From positions 486,219 through 550,218 of the forward strand of contig WOFQ01000022.1 in assembly GCA_012184525.1 (NCBI GenBank): DNA of 64,000 nt. Reading direction: 5' to 3'. The notes below the pieces were generated by a model. That model was not told the DNA's origin, searched no databases, and saw only the letters and a program-made list of their open reading frames with translations. The stretch comes from Xenoacremonium recifei (Eukaryota > Ascomycota > Sordariomycetes > Hypocreales > Nectriaceae). Below are positions 10,518-22,419 of the stretch, one piece after another. Both the position numbers and the translations under genes were made by a program. Each line of letters opens with the position of its first letter. The stretch's first letter is position 1.

Positions 10518-11535
10518 TCACGCCTTCTTGTTCACAGCTTCGACAAAAGCCATCTTGTCCTTGAGAGTCAACCCAACTCGCTTTACCCGGCTCAGTCGCG
10601 CCAACGCTTCGCCTATGCGATCCAGCACTCGCTGCTCGTCACCGCTGATGGACGCTCCGGCCTCGTTACGGTAGCGCAGCTCGCCAGCTGGACCGGAGGT
10701 TCCGTTGGTCGGGGCGGCAGAGGTGTTCATGAGGCCCTCAGCTATGCGAACGCGGATGCAGGTGGTCGGGCGAGAGAGCAGGTTCCAGAGGAAGGAGAGC
10801 CACTGGCCAGGCATAGGGGTGGTGACGTCGGGCGGAGTGTAGCGCAGGCTGACGGGGAAGATGTGCACGTCGGGTGGGCAGCCCAGGATGCTGGGACTAA
10901 AGGGGAGGATAGCCTTGCCGTTCGTGGTGGCGCACTCGGGGAAAACGGCGACGACGCGGTCGGGATACGCTTCGAGAAGTTCTTTCAGGTCGACGAGGCT
11001 CGTAGACGGCGGCGGGTGCAGCTGGACAGGGGCCAGGGCCGTGAGCACGGCGCGCAGCAGGCCAACACGGCGGACCTTGCGCGAGTCGGGGTACGAAACG
11101 GTAAAGATGGGGTCGAAGATGGCGGCGAGGTAGATAGCATCGATAGGGCTGGTGAAGTTGGCGGCGATGACAGAGCCTGGATGCGGCACGCGCTCTCGAG
11201 GCTGGTCGGCGAGGGTGCCACGCTTGACGCCGTCGAGCTGCAGGTCAACCCACCAGATGCCCGGGATGGCCATCAGCCCCCAGAGAGCCATCTTGCGGAA
11301 GACGACGGGCAGCGGGAGGAAGTGGAAGAACAGGAAGTAGGTCAACGAGTAGGTGAGGAAGAACGGCAGGCGGAAGAGGAAGATGAAGCCGTGCGTGAAG
11401 GTGGTGACGGCGGTGAGGGGCGTCGAGACGGGGAGAAAGGGCGCGATGCCGGTCGCTGCAACATGTTAGTCCAGATTCCTACAGGGGGACAGGATGCGAC
11501 GCACCGCGATCGCGGAATTGGCTATACTTCTCCAT
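10518..11535 (-). CDS. PlsC-type lysophospholipid acyltransferase, VPS66/LOA1-like
   Basis: Two exons, 11535-11505 and 11455-10518, give 322 residues. The 31-nt first exon encodes MEKYSQFRDR. An N-terminal hydrophobic stretch (about residues 15-75) should span or dip into the membrane. It is followed by an acyltransferase domain with VIAANFTSPID in the place of the NHxxxxD motif and a VFPECATTNGKAI segment in the place of the FPEG block. Proteins of this kind acylate lysophosphatidic acid or related lipids at the ER or lipid droplets; the yeast relatives are LOA1/VPS66. Note that Phe occupies the usual catalytic His position. I cannot tell whether this is normal for the fungal subfamily or a loss. 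The C-terminal tail is charged and Ala-rich. Confidence 0.85.
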
Positions 11536-12920
11536 GGCGGCGGCAGACGATGATGCTTGTTGCGCGGGCGGTCAAGGCGCTGGCGTCGCAGGGGCTACCG
11601 AGACATTTAAGAGCCCGAATCGACAACCCGAGAGGAGGGGCTGAGGAGTGAGCAGATCGACACGTGGACCAGGACCGTTCGTTCTGCGATAAGACGGGTG
11701 CCGACGCAGTGAAGGGGATGGGAGGTGAGGTGGTGATGGATGTTTTCGGGCGCAACGTCATGACATGTGAACCTGACAGATGCGAGGAGGGCCCACTGTG
11801 CCCTGAGGGGGGTGTGGAGATGGATGAGTAAGCGGTTGGCTTGATCTCACCTCACTTGCGGGATGGCTGGTCAGGGCACGCGTGGAAGAAGGTCTGGGAT
11901 TAGTGGTCATTGGTTTGAGTGTTGCGTTTTGACGTGGTCAATGTGCATAGAGTTTACTCGTACATATGTGGTTGTTCTGACCGGGCAGTACAGATGCTGA
12001 CTCGCGGTAGTTAGGGGCCGCTCGAGGATGGGACGGAGGAGTGATAACGAGCACATCATATCACTAAAGTTACCTTTACTAAAAAGTGCCGAAGTTCCAA
12101 AATGATCTGATTCATTATAAGATGCCGGCTTCTCGGTGAGTTGCACATAATTCGACCCACCGAGTACCTAGACCTGCGTTGTTTTATTAATCGACCACCC
12201 TCCTCCGTAACTTTTACATGTTGTCGATATATATAAGTCAATTTCCTCATGTAGAAAATACGTCTTCGATCTCAGGAAAGACAAGTAGCATTAATGACAG
12301 TTTCTGCATGATGATTGAGACAGGTGTCATGAATCCCTTATGAGAGCATCCTGTATTGGACATTTTGGCAATTCGCCCCTTCCACACAATTTGGTTCACG
12401 TTTATGCAGAAACTGAGGTTATCATGAGACTAGTGAGGACAGGTGTATGCAGGTAAAGGTAAGGATCTAGATTAAAGATTAGGATAGGTATCCGTGTAGC
12501 GGTTAGAGAGCCAGATGAAGATTAGGAATATGGGTAGATATTGCAGATTTGGAGTCTGGACTTGAATCCCATCTAACTGGTGTTCCAGGCTACCCTATAG
12601 AAGACCCACTTCATTGAAGCCATTCCTAGTCCAGCTTGAGCATGGAGCATGGATCGCGTCAGGTCGGGTGCGTTCTCCATCCACAGACAGCGGGTGAATC
12701 AGATCGGCCACCTAGCAGCACTCCCGAGTTCGCGGCTGGGCCGGGCGAGCTTGCGCTGGAACGAGATCGCGCGACCCCCTGTAGCTGTAGCGCCGCCCGC
12801 CCCCTAGCAGCTGCAGCAGCACCTCGGGCAGCCAGTCGCGGGACTATCCTGGGGATTAGCAGCTGGAAACCTGAACCAACAGAAGGGCGCCGCCCCGGGG
12901 AGCTGGAGAGCTGGGCCTGG

Positions 12921-12941
12921 GCTGGGCTGGCTGGCTGGCTG
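12921..12941. repeat. CTGG microsatellite
   Basis: A short run of CTGG/CTGGG units lies in the GC-rich leader of INO80. It has no coding support. Confidence 0.7.
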
Positions 12942-12989
12942 GGGCGCATCACCACCCTGCCTTTGAGGATCTCTCCATCCAACCCTTCC

Positions 12990-13013
12990 ATCCATCCCAT
13001 CCCATCCCATCCC
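12990..13013. repeat. ATCCC microsatellite
   Basis: About four ATCCC units occur in tandem, about 730 bp before the INO80 start. The reverse-complement motif recurs at 54244-54263. Confidence 0.8.
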
Positions 13014-13738
13014 AATTCCCGTCTCTGACGCTTCTTTTTTTTTCTGCCTCACTTGCCCTCCTCCCACCCACTCAGTCCTTTCCTTGCATCTGGCACTTGT
13101 CGCCGTTTCTTTCCCCCCTTCCCCCCCCTTCCCCCTTCTATTCCCGTTCCTTCTCGAGTTTACACCCCTGTCCGCTTCTCCACCATCGCCAGTCCTGTCG
13201 CTCATCCTCACTTTCACCACCAAAAGCCACATCCCACGATCATCGGCCTGCTCCGTTCCCCCGCCCCCATTGACCCCGTCCAGCACGCCAGCAGGCTCGC
13301 CACAGCGCTTTTCCATCCGTCACCACCACCGCGGCCCGCGCTTTGCGTACGTGGCATACAGCATCGTCTGCTTCATCAACACCCTTCCTCTTGTCGAGTA
13401 TCAATACAAGGCCCTGGTACCCCGTCCGTTTCTGCGGCTGCGTCTACCCGCGACCTCGAAATCGTTCGGGTCCATCGCGCGCGCCTCGCCGCCACGAGTA
13501 CGCCTGAGCCCTCAGCGCCCGCTCAGGCGCCGCAGTGCTGGAACAGACTCCTCACGTCGCTTTCTAATCATCTCGTCGTGCATATGGGGATTCAACGAGC
13601 GTGATCCCGTTCGTCGCTCGTTCCAACTCTATCGTCGTCGTCGTCGCCGAATCCACCCGCGTCAGACCCCAAACTCAGCTGTCGCGCGACCGAGATCGAT
13701 CGACCGACTGCGCTCCGGAGGAATATCATATCGCCGTC

Positions 13739-16700
13739 ATGGACAAGCACGGCTTCCGCTCGTCGATACTGCAGCGCCCGCATCACCACCACAGCGACTC
13801 GGACGAGCGAGACAGAGACAGAGACCGAGACCGCCACCCGCGCGACGCTGAGGCTGCGACTGCGACTCCATCGCCGGCCAGCGCAAACCATCGCCAACAT
13901 CAGCAGCAGCAGCCGCCTCAGCGCTCCACCTTCAGCCTGCGCTCGCCCACGCAGCCCGAGTTCCAGGTGCGGCCCTTCTCGTCGTCGTCGGCGTCGCCCA
14001 AGCCTGCTGCACACCCATCGCCAGATCGCCCTGCGCGCCCGGCCCTGCACAACAGCCCCTTCATGGCGACATCGCCGTCCAAGACGGGCGCATCGTCGGC
14101 GTCCGGCGGCCCTGTGGCGCCCTCGCTGCCCTCGCTGACGGCGGCTGCGGCCTCAGGCACGGCTCCCGCTGCTGCTCCCCATCATCACCATCACCATCAC
14201 CACCACCACGCCCACAACCACAGCGGCAGCGGCAGCAGCTCCAGCGCCCTCCAGCCGCCGCCCGTCTCGCCGCTGCACCCGCCCGCGCCCTACTCCAGCT
14301 ACTCGCCCGGCGATGCCCATCACGGCAAAACCCATGACAAAGGAAGCTTTTACGATCCCACCACCGACACCACCAAGGAACGTCGAGTTTCTGACGCGGC
14401 GAGTTCCAGCTCCTGGCGCAACGCCAACGCCAACGCGCCCCCGGCCGGCACTCCCAAGGTAAGGGGCCAATCCACTTCTTTTGACTCGCCCAACCCAAAC
14501 AGCCTTCTCGCCTGTGCTCATCCTCGTCTCTCTTGTCTCTTCCCATCGCCCCGACGGCCATCAATGGCTACACCATCATCGCCCAATTTTTTTCTCCATC
14601 CCCCTTCCCTCCCACATCGCCATCACCATCACCCTCATCCCCCGATTTAATCACGCTCCGCCCGGCACTGCATCAGCAACCCAACGCGATATCATGCTGA
14701 CGTGAAATTTTCCCACCACCAACAGGCTCGTGAACCTTACAACTATCCGCAGTCTTCCGACCCGCACGCACCCTCCTACTACAACGGCTCCTACACATCG
14801 CCCCGGGCTGAAACTCTCAATCGCCATCGAAGCCCGCCGCTCTCGCACTCGCATCCAACGCCCGCGGGATCCAACAGCCCTCCCGTTCGTCATTCACACA
14901 TGGCCTCGCCCAGCTTGAGGCCTGGTGCTCCGAGTGGCATGGGCTCGACGACGACTAATGGCGCCTCGGCCCTGCCGCCTCTGCACAAGTCGGACCTTGC
15001 TGCTCCTTCCCCAAAGCCAGCCCCGGTTGCGGTTGCCGCGAGTGTATGCCATCCGTTCCTTCATCAAATTTGGACCTATCATGACTGACTCCCTTTCTCC
15101 CTAGACTCCCAGCCGGGCAGCCGATCCCATGTCCTTCTCCAACATCCTTTCCAGCGCTGAACCCGTCTCAAAGCCACGGGCGCCATCCCCGGCTCCTCTC
15201 AGGGCTCCGGAGCCTGAACCCGAACACGACACTGAGATGGAACGAGACGTCGAGACGGAGCCTGAGCCTGTACCTGCCCGAGCTCGAGATGCACCAAGGA
15301 AGCGAGGTGGCCGGAGATCTACTAAAGGCCGTGCCTCCGATCTTCGAGATGCTGAGACGCCTAAGCACGGCCGGCGGGCCTCCATCAAGAAAGAGTCGCC
15401 CACGCCGCGTCTGCCGGCGAAACGACAGGCCAACGGACAGCCCAAGCAAAGAACTTGGTCGCCCGAGATGGAGAAGAAGATTCAAAATGCCGAGGCCCAG
15501 ATCGACAATTCCATTGCCGCTTTAGATCCCGACGAGTTCGACGAGAATGAATACAAGCTGCGTGCGAGGAAGCGACGTCGTGAAATGGAGGCTGCTGAAA
15601 TAGACAACAACCGCCTTCGCAGAGAAGACTACGCGGCTACGGCTGACAAGAAGCTGCTTCGACATGCCGAGCTAGGCAAACGACGGTACGACGACGTCTT
15701 CTACGACGAGGCCCTTAATGAGGTCCGCGAACAGGAAGTCTTCGCTGAAAAGGAGCGGAAGAAGGATATGCAGCGGAAGCGGCGTCGCGAAAAATCCATG
15801 GCCGTTACCATGGAGCAGAAGGAGGCCGCTTTGGCACGTGCATACGCCGCTGAGGACGAGACTGAACGCCAAAAGCACTTGCGCGATGCTGAGCGTGCTA
15901 ATAAAAAGGCACAACAGACAAAGCTCATTTTGCAGAAGGGCATCAAAGGCCCAGCTCGAAACATCGAGCTCAACCACGAAGGAGGCGTCATGTCCAGTTT
16001 CCAGGCCTCAGATATGGAGAATGGCACCACCACCACCACTGGACGGAAGGGCAAGGGCCGAGGCGGACCCAGACCCAAGAAGTCCAAAGAGCAGAAGCAG
16101 GCCGAGAAAGACTCAGCTGAGGCTGCACAGGCTGCTCTGGACGCTGGTGAGGAGCTTCCCACCAAGGAGGAGAATGCCCGGGTCCGAATCAAGATCAAGA
16201 AGTCAAAGGGCGATCCCGATGGTGAGAAGGAGACCAAGGAGCCGAAGGAGAGCGCAAAGGACAAGGCCGACGACATTCCTGACAACGAGAAGAAGTTCAT
16301 GACCAAGGGCTACAATCAGATCTATGACCAGATTTGGCGAGACATGGCTCGAAAAGATGTCAACAAGACCTTCAAGATCGCCGTCGACTCATATGCGACC
16401 AAGGCCTCAAACCTCAAGAAGACTGCTATTCTTGCATCCAAGGAGGCCAAGCGCTGGCAACTTCGCACCAACAAAGGCACCAAAGATTTGCAGGCTCGCG
16501 CGAAGCGTGTCATGCGTGACATGATGGGCTTCTGGAAACGCAACGAGAGAGAAGAGCGAGACCTTCGCAAGGCTGCTGAGAAACAGGAGATTGAAAACGC
16601 CCGTAAGGAGGAGGCCGACCGTGAGGCGGCTCGGCAGAAGAGAAAGCTTAACTTCCTTATCTCTCAGACCGAACTCTACTCCCACTTCATCGGCAAGAAA

Positions 16701-19682
16701 ATCAAGACTGATGAGGTCGAGCGAAGCACTGACAACCCTGACATTGCTCCTGATGCCAATGAAGCTGTGCACCGAAAGCTCGATGTCAAGGAGCCCACAG
16801 GACCCGTAGGCGCCAAGGTCACCAACTTTGAGAATCTCACATTCGAGGAAGAGGATGAGGAGAATCTCCAGGCTGCCGCCGCAGCCAATGCGCAGAACGC
16901 CATCGCCGAGGCCAAGAGAAAGGCTCGCGAATTCAATAACCAGGGCCTGGACATGGATGAAGAAGGCGAAATGAACTTCCAGAACCCCACCGGTCTGGGC
17001 GACGTCGAGATTGAGCAGCCAAAGCTCATCAACGCTCAGCTCAAGGAGTACCAACTCAAGGGACTGAACTGGCTCGTCAACTTGTACGAGCAGGGTATCA
17101 ATGGAATTTTGGCCGACGAAATGGGTCTTGGAAAGACGGTGCAGTCTATCTCCGTCATGGCGTACCTGGCCGAGAAGCACGACATCTGGGGCCCTTTCCT
17201 GGTTGTTGCTCCGGCCTCGACCCTCCACAACTGGCAGCAAGAAATCGCCAAGTTTGTGCCCGAATTCAAGATTTTGCCCTATTGGGGTACCGCTGGAGAC
17301 CGTAAGGTCCTTCGAAAGTTCTGGGATCGAAAGCACGGGACGTACCGCAAAGATGCTGCTTTCCACGTTTGCGTGACGTCCTACCAGCTTGTGGTGTCCG
17401 ATGTCGCCTATTTCCAGAAGATGAGGTGGCAGTACATGATTCTGGACGAAGCTCAGGCCATCAAGAGCTCGCAGAGTTCTCGTTGGAAGTCCCTGTTGGG
17501 CTTCCACTGCCGAAACCGACTGCTGTTGACCGGTACCCCCATTCAGAACAACATGCAGGAACTTTGGGCTCTGCTCCATTTCATCATGCCGTCTCTCTTC
17601 GACTCCCATGACGAGTTCAGCGAGTGGTTCTCTAAGGACATCGAGTCTCACGCACAGAGTAACACGAAACTTAACGAAGATCAGCTCAAGCGTTTGCACA
17701 TGATCCTGAAACCCTTCATGCTTCGTCGTGTGAAGAAGCATGTGCAGAAGGAGCTTGGTGACAAGATCGAGCTCGACGTCTTCTGTAACCTGACTTATCG
17801 CCAGAGGGCCTACTACAGCAACCTGCGCAATCAGATCAATATTATGGATTTGGTCGAGAAAGCTACCATGGGTGACGACCAGGATTCGGGCACTCTCATG
17901 AACTTGGTGATGCAGTTCCGAAAAGTTTGCAACCACCCTGATCTCTTCGAGCGCGCTGAGGTCACGTCGCCTTTCGCTTGCACTTACTTTGCTGAGACTG
18001 CATCTTTCTTACGCGAAGGCAACCAGGTGATTGTGGGTTACTCAAGCCGCAATTTGATCAACTACGAGTTGCCTCGCCTCGTCTGGCGAGAAGGTGGTCG
18101 TTTATACAAGGCTGGAAGAGACAACGTGACCGCCGGCTGGCGTAACCGGGCTTTGAATCACTTGATGAACATTTGGACTCCCGACAACGTTCAAGATAGT
18201 CTGGATGGCTCCAAGGCTTTCTCCTGGCTGCGCTTCGCTGATGTTACTCCTGGCGAGGTCTACAAAGCAACCCACCAAAGCTTGTTCACCCGAGCCACAA
18301 ACGAGCTTCAAAAGCGTGATCGAATGGGTTACATGAACGTGGCCTATGATGAGCCAGAGGACAAGGAGTTCACTCCGGCGCATGCTCTTTTCCAGATTCA
18401 AGCTCGGAAGAACCGACGGGCGTTGGCTGACATTACCAACGAGGGCATTCTCAGCCATCTCATGAACGTCGCACGCGCAGATTACAACGAATCCGGCCTC
18501 GGTCGACTGGAGCAAGCTGGAAGACCTCGAGTCTCAGCCCCGCCTATCCAGGTCTCTTGCGATAGCAGTGGCACAATCGTTGAAAAGAACGACGAGCTTT
18601 TTAATATGCCTATCCGCAAAGTGTTGTACGGCCCTACGCTGTGGGAGGAACAGACTCTGGTCGAGAAGAAGGTTCCTCTCGAGCTTTACCCTGTCAACCG
18701 AACCCTACCTAAGCCTGATCATGAGAAGAAACGCTTCACTAACATTGCCGTCCCGTCTATGCGTCGGTTCGTTACGGATAGCGGGAAGTTGGCCAAACTT
18801 GATGAGCTGCTCTTCAAGCTCAAGAATGAAGGTCATCGTGTACTGCTTTACTTCCAGATGACGCGCATGATCGATCTGATGGAGGAGTATCTGACGTACC
18901 GCAACTACAAGTACTGTCGACTGGATGGTTCAACCAAGTTGGAAGATCGTCGTGACACGGTTCATGACTTCCAGACCAGGCCAGAGATTTTCATCTTCCT
19001 CCTATCTACGCGTGCTGGTGGTCTTGGTATCAACCTTACATCTGCCGATACGGTCATTTTCTATGACTCGGATTGGAATCCGACCATCGACTCGCAGGCC
19101 ATGGACAGAGCGCATCGTCTTGGTCAGACGAGGCAGGTTACCGTGTATCGTCTCATCACCCGCGGCACTATCGAGGAACGTATCCGAAAGCGTGCTTTGC
19201 AGAAGGAAGAAGTCCAACGCGTCGTCATCCAGGGCGGCGGTGGCAACGTCGACTTTTCTGGCCGCAGGGCTCCCGAAAACCGCAACCGCGACATAGCAAT
19301 GTGGCTGGCGGATGATGAGCAAGCCGAAATGATCGAGCGTCGTGAGAAGGAACTTCAAGAGTCTGGAGAGTTGGAGAAACAGCAGAAGAAGAAGGGTGGC
19401 AAGCGAGGCCGAAAACCCGAAAACCCTGCCAGTCTTGATGATATGTATCACGAAGGTGAGAAGACACCAAAAGAGATGTTCGAGAAGTCTTATACTAATA
19501 TACCTTTTCTAGGCGAGGGCCACTTCGACGATGGCAACAAGCAAGGAGCTTCGGGTACAGCCACACCCGCCACCCCCATGGATAGCGATTCGAAGGGCAA
19601 AAAGGGCAGAGGCAAGGGCTCTAAGAGGGCCAAGACCGCGAAGCAACGGCTCGCAATCGCGGATGGTATGATTGACCTGTAG
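13739..19682 (+). CDS. INO80: INO80 chromatin-remodelling ATPase
   Basis: Four exons, 13739-14458, 14726-15043, 15105-19455 and 19513-19682, give 1852 residues. The protein is the catalytic subunit of the INO80 complex, which slides and edits nucleosomes at promoters, forks and breaks in the nucleus. Domains: a low-complexity N-terminus (1-450) with a ten-His run; basic and acidic coiled segments; the DBINO domain (about 740-877); and SNF2 lobe 1 with DEMGLGKT (about 1019) and DEAQ (about 1124). A long insert between the lobes is typical of INO80. Lobe 2 carries STRAGGLGINLT and DRAHRLGQ (about 1680). The last intron (57 nt, with CTAAT and TAG) keeps the frame and has no stop. Removing it rejoins HEG to EGHFDD, which I take as the normal INO80 sequence. 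The start is the first ATG in frame before the His-rich region. Confidence 0.97.
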
Positions 19683-20298
19683 AGGTCCAAGAAAAGCGAG
19701 TCCTACAGGCGGCATCAAGTTGAGATGCTTGCCAATATCTGCTTGTAATACTAGCTGTTCGGAAGGGAATAGGAAGGGCTGCGTTGAGGAGAATTATGAG
19801 ATTTCGGGCTGTGCTTTCGTGGAATTGGCTTTGAGGACGCTCTCGCGAAGGACTTCACGCAGAGCTGGGAGTTGCTAGAGGAGGTCAAACCAAAAAAAAG
19901 AGCCAGAGTCAGCACTTTGCAATGCTTTTAGGCTGGTTTGCAAAGACCTGATCTGGTTGTATCAATATTTACTAATAGAAAGAGGTTATACAAAAATACG
20001 CAATGATGATTCGTGAACAATGGCTGGTCTTGGAGGGTTCACTTGGGTCATGTTCGAGGCAGGATGGAGGCATCTGCTAGCCTCGTCTCAGCGAAGGATT
20101 CGACATCCCTGTCGGCGATCTCTACCTAACTCAACATCTAAGTCAACGACTTCGAAACCCAAACAACCTTCTATTACTCTGGCCTTCAACACTACAACCT
20201 CTGCCGGAACAGCCTAATACCGACCTTCCTTTGAATTACCAGCAACCCCTGTGCCCTGCCCTTGGGTTATAGGGCTCTTGGGCTTCCTCATTTACCAA
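19683..20298. other. INO80 3' flank
   Basis: This holds the INO80 3' end and the upstream side of the first tRNA-Glu. A frame at 20020-20217 lacks features. Sequence becomes AT-richer from about 19.9 kb. Confidence 0.5.
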
Positions 20299-20394
20299 TC
20301 CGGTATGGTGTAGTGGCTAACATTTCGCGCTCTCATAACTTGAGAGAAATCAACTTGATCCGCGGAGCCCAGGGTTCGATTCCCTGTACCGGAG
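20299..20394 (+). tRNA. tRNA-Glu(CUC), copy 1, 24-nt intron
   Basis: The acceptor stem TCCGGTA pairs with TACCGGA and is followed by discriminator G. The D-arm is GTGTAGTGGCTAACAT, the anticodon stem TCGCG/CGCGG, and the T-arm CAGGG TTCGATT CCCTG. The anticodon loop is CTCTCA plus C38, interrupted after position 37 by an intron at 20336-20359. The intron contains TGAGAG, complementary to the anticodon-loop CTCTCA, the canonical pre-tRNA intron-anticodon pairing. A T-run 10-15 nt downstream should end Pol III transcription. It delivers glutamate to GAG codons. Confidence 0.95.
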
Positions 20395-21039
20395 GAGATT
20401 TACTTTTTGCTGGTTTCTATGAATGATTTATAGAGTCGGGCTTTCTTCGATGAAGTTTCAGAGACTGTTGTGGCTTCGTGAGTTGGATGGATGGATTGTT
20501 TATCTGATGTATTGGAGAGGGATGCGCGTGTACTGAGGGTGTGACACGTTGAGAAGAGATTTGAAGAGAAGTTTGTGATCTTATATTTAGTCCTTTTACA
20601 CTTCAATTTTGTTCCCCTCATAGCGTCGAGACTCCCAACGTCCAGACAGTTCACTTACAAGTTCAGTCAATTCTCATGACGTGGCATTCATGCATGATGG
20701 CTAGGCTCCGATCTGAGGTTTACAATTATTGCGTATGAGCTCCATTAGCAGACATGCATCACTGTCATGGCTGTGCATGTGGTGGTGGATTCTACATGCA
20801 GTTTCCTTTGTCTTGAAAGACACGTCATGTCAGCCAGCTTGGGGTCGCCCTTGAAGCTATCCAAGTTTTTCGCTCTGCCTTCACCGCCTGAGACCGGCCT
20901 TTGAGCTGTAGACCAGGATTATGGCTCTTTAACCGAACTGGACCGTCAGCAAATTCGCCTACAAATGCATGAAGAAACCACCCTTCTCGACCAAATCCCA
21001 CTCCACTCTCTACACAAACTTCAACCGAGAAACTGAGAG
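20395..21039. other. AT-richer intergenic DNA
   Basis: This is the region after tRNA copy 1 and before a small Cys-containing gene. A frame on minus at 20400-20654 has no recognisable content. Confidence 0.4.
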
Positions 21040-21261
21040 ATGTGTTCTTATCAACTTGTCATTTGTTCCGACTGTGGAAAAATCCTGAAGTCCAACACCC
21101 AGCGTTGTCCGAAGAGACCTGAAGGAACGATAGATCATGCCGGCAATGAACGCAATACTGAAGTAGTCGTGTCGCCCCGCAAGTGTTCACGATGTGAGAG
21201 GCGAGATTCAGCTTCAAGCTCTGGAAGCTCGGATTCGGGATACCATTCTCAGAGCGAATGA
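21040..21261 (+). CDS. small cysteine-rich protein, unknown
   Basis: A 73-residue frame starts at an ATG and has two CxxC pairs (CSDC near residue 9-12 and CSRC near 49-52) plus single Cys residues. It ends in a Ser/Gly-rich tail (SASSSGSSDSGYHSQSE). The spacing suggests a small zinc-binding fold, as in many uncharacterised 70-100-residue fungal proteins. It has no signal peptide, so it is unlikely to be secreted. Immediately after the stop there is GTAATT and, about 70 nt on, a CTGAC and CTAG, which could be a 3'UTR intron or a missed last exon. I do not recognise the family. Confidence 0.5.
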   Translation: MCSYQLVICSDCGKILKSNTQRCPKRPEGTIDHAGNERNTEVVVSPRKCSRCERRDSASSSGSSDSGYHSQSE

Positions 21262-21651
21262 GGTAATTATCATGCTTTATGAGAGGCCAACGAGAGATTC
21301 GAGACTGACAACCTTCTAGGATGTTGCCCTCTGGGTCTCTTGCGATAAAAGATGGAGTGTTACGACCAAGGCTCCGCAAATCTTCAAGCTGTATCGAGTA
21401 CTATTGAGGATGTGATCGGGGGGACCCTATGTTTGGAATTTAGTCTCGGTAGATTCGCCTACAAAAATGAAACTGGCTGGTGGCGTTAAGACTTTTGCCA
21501 AGTACCCTACTGTACTCACGTGAGATCACTGCAGGCTGTGCAGACAAAGAAATAGAAACACATTTAACCGGGCCTTTGCGCCAGTCTGGCCCCAGATCTC
21601 CCATCTTCACTCGTTCCTTGCCACCTACTTCATTACCACAAGACGGAAGAT
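21262..21651. other. intergenic
   Basis: This is a 390-bp promoter region before the 255-residue gene. Nothing specific is seen. Confidence 0.4.
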
Positions 21652-22419
21652 ATGGATGTCAATATTGCTCCTGACACCCGTGCAGCACTGGAAGCTGACC
21701 TTGCCATACGGTGCCTTCTGGAAGCAAAGTTCAACCTCGATTCCCGCCAATCCGATGCAGTGATTACCTGGGCGCAATCGCTAACCGAACGACTCGGCAA
21801 GGCCATCTTGGAAAAGATCGGACAACCAACGACCGATATCGATATACAGTTGAACGTGGTTCAACTGAGTCTCACTAGCAGAACCGCGCTCATTTGTTTC
21901 GATCTCTTTCTTAAAGAATGCACTATGCGGACACGGAGGAAAGTTAACCGAAGCTTTAACGAGCCAATTCACCTCATTTCTCAAAGAGGCAACGCCTTCT
22001 ACGTACGGAGAAGCCAGAATCTGGATAGAATCGTGGCCAGACAGTACGAGAGGATGAGGGAAGACGACAAAGGCCCGCGACCATTGTTTTGCGATGAGTT
22101 GAACCCGCCTAGATATGACAATGGTAGACGAGTTGAGGATGATACCGGCTGGCCCAAGGTGAAGTACGATCCTGCGACGCGCTGCTGGACAGTGGAATTC
22201 GACGCGGAGGCGGATGAGGACAGTTCGGAAGAGGGAGAGATGGAAGAGGGTCAGATGGAAGGCGCAGAGATGGTAGAGGAAGAGCCAGCGAAGGATGAGC
22301 CGAAAGAGGATCATGCAGAGGAGAATGAGCCAGCCATCCCGGATGCCGTCGACGATAAGACTGCTAGGAACAGCACCCGCCGAAAGATCCCCGGCAGCAA
22401 GAAAGGCAGCGCTGCTTAA
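21652..22419 (+). CDS. hypothetical protein with acidic tail
   Basis: A single exon of 255 residues starts at the ATG at 21652. Residues 1-175 look globular: a helical N-terminus, a DLFLKECTMRTRRKVNRSF stretch, and a GWPKVKYDPATRCWTVEFD segment. Residues 185-235 are a Glu-rich acidic tract, and the last 15 are basic (TRRKIPGSKKGSAA), which could act as a nuclear signal. I do not recognise a domain. Acidic and basic tails of this type are common in nuclear or chromatin-associated proteins, but that is inference. It sits inside the tRNA-Glu array with no obvious functional partner. Confidence 0.6.
   Translation: MDVNIAPDTRAALEADLAIRCLLEAKFNLDSRQSDAVITWAQSLTERLGKAILEKIGQPTTDIDIQLNVVQLSLTSRTALICFDLFLKECTMRTRRKVNRSFNEPIHLISQRGNAFYVRRSQNLDRIVARQYERMREDDKGPRPLFCDELNPPRYDNGRRVEDDTGWPKVKYDPATRCWTVEFDAEADEDSSEEGEMEEGQMEGAEMVEEEPAKDEPKEDHAEENEPAIPDAVDDKTARNSTRRKIPGSKKGSAA

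Larger units (their letters stand above)
11536..13738. other. long intergenic region upstream of INO80
   Basis: This 2.2 kb holds the promoters of the acyltransferase (minus) and INO80 (plus). From 11.9 to 12.6 kb it is AT-richer, with a weak tRNA-like pair of boxes (12494-12508 and 12558-12570). From 12.7 kb it becomes GC- and CT-rich with CTGG and ATCCC microsatellites and pyrimidine tracts, typical of a fungal core promoter and long 5' leader. The open frames near 12.6-13.6 kb overlap in several frames and look like composition effects. Confidence 0.5.

Noticed and set aside
12636..13604. Open frames in the INO80 leader on both strands
   Set aside because: They coincide with CT-rich tracts and microsatellites and have no recognisable protein features; the INO80 start at 13739 is well supported.
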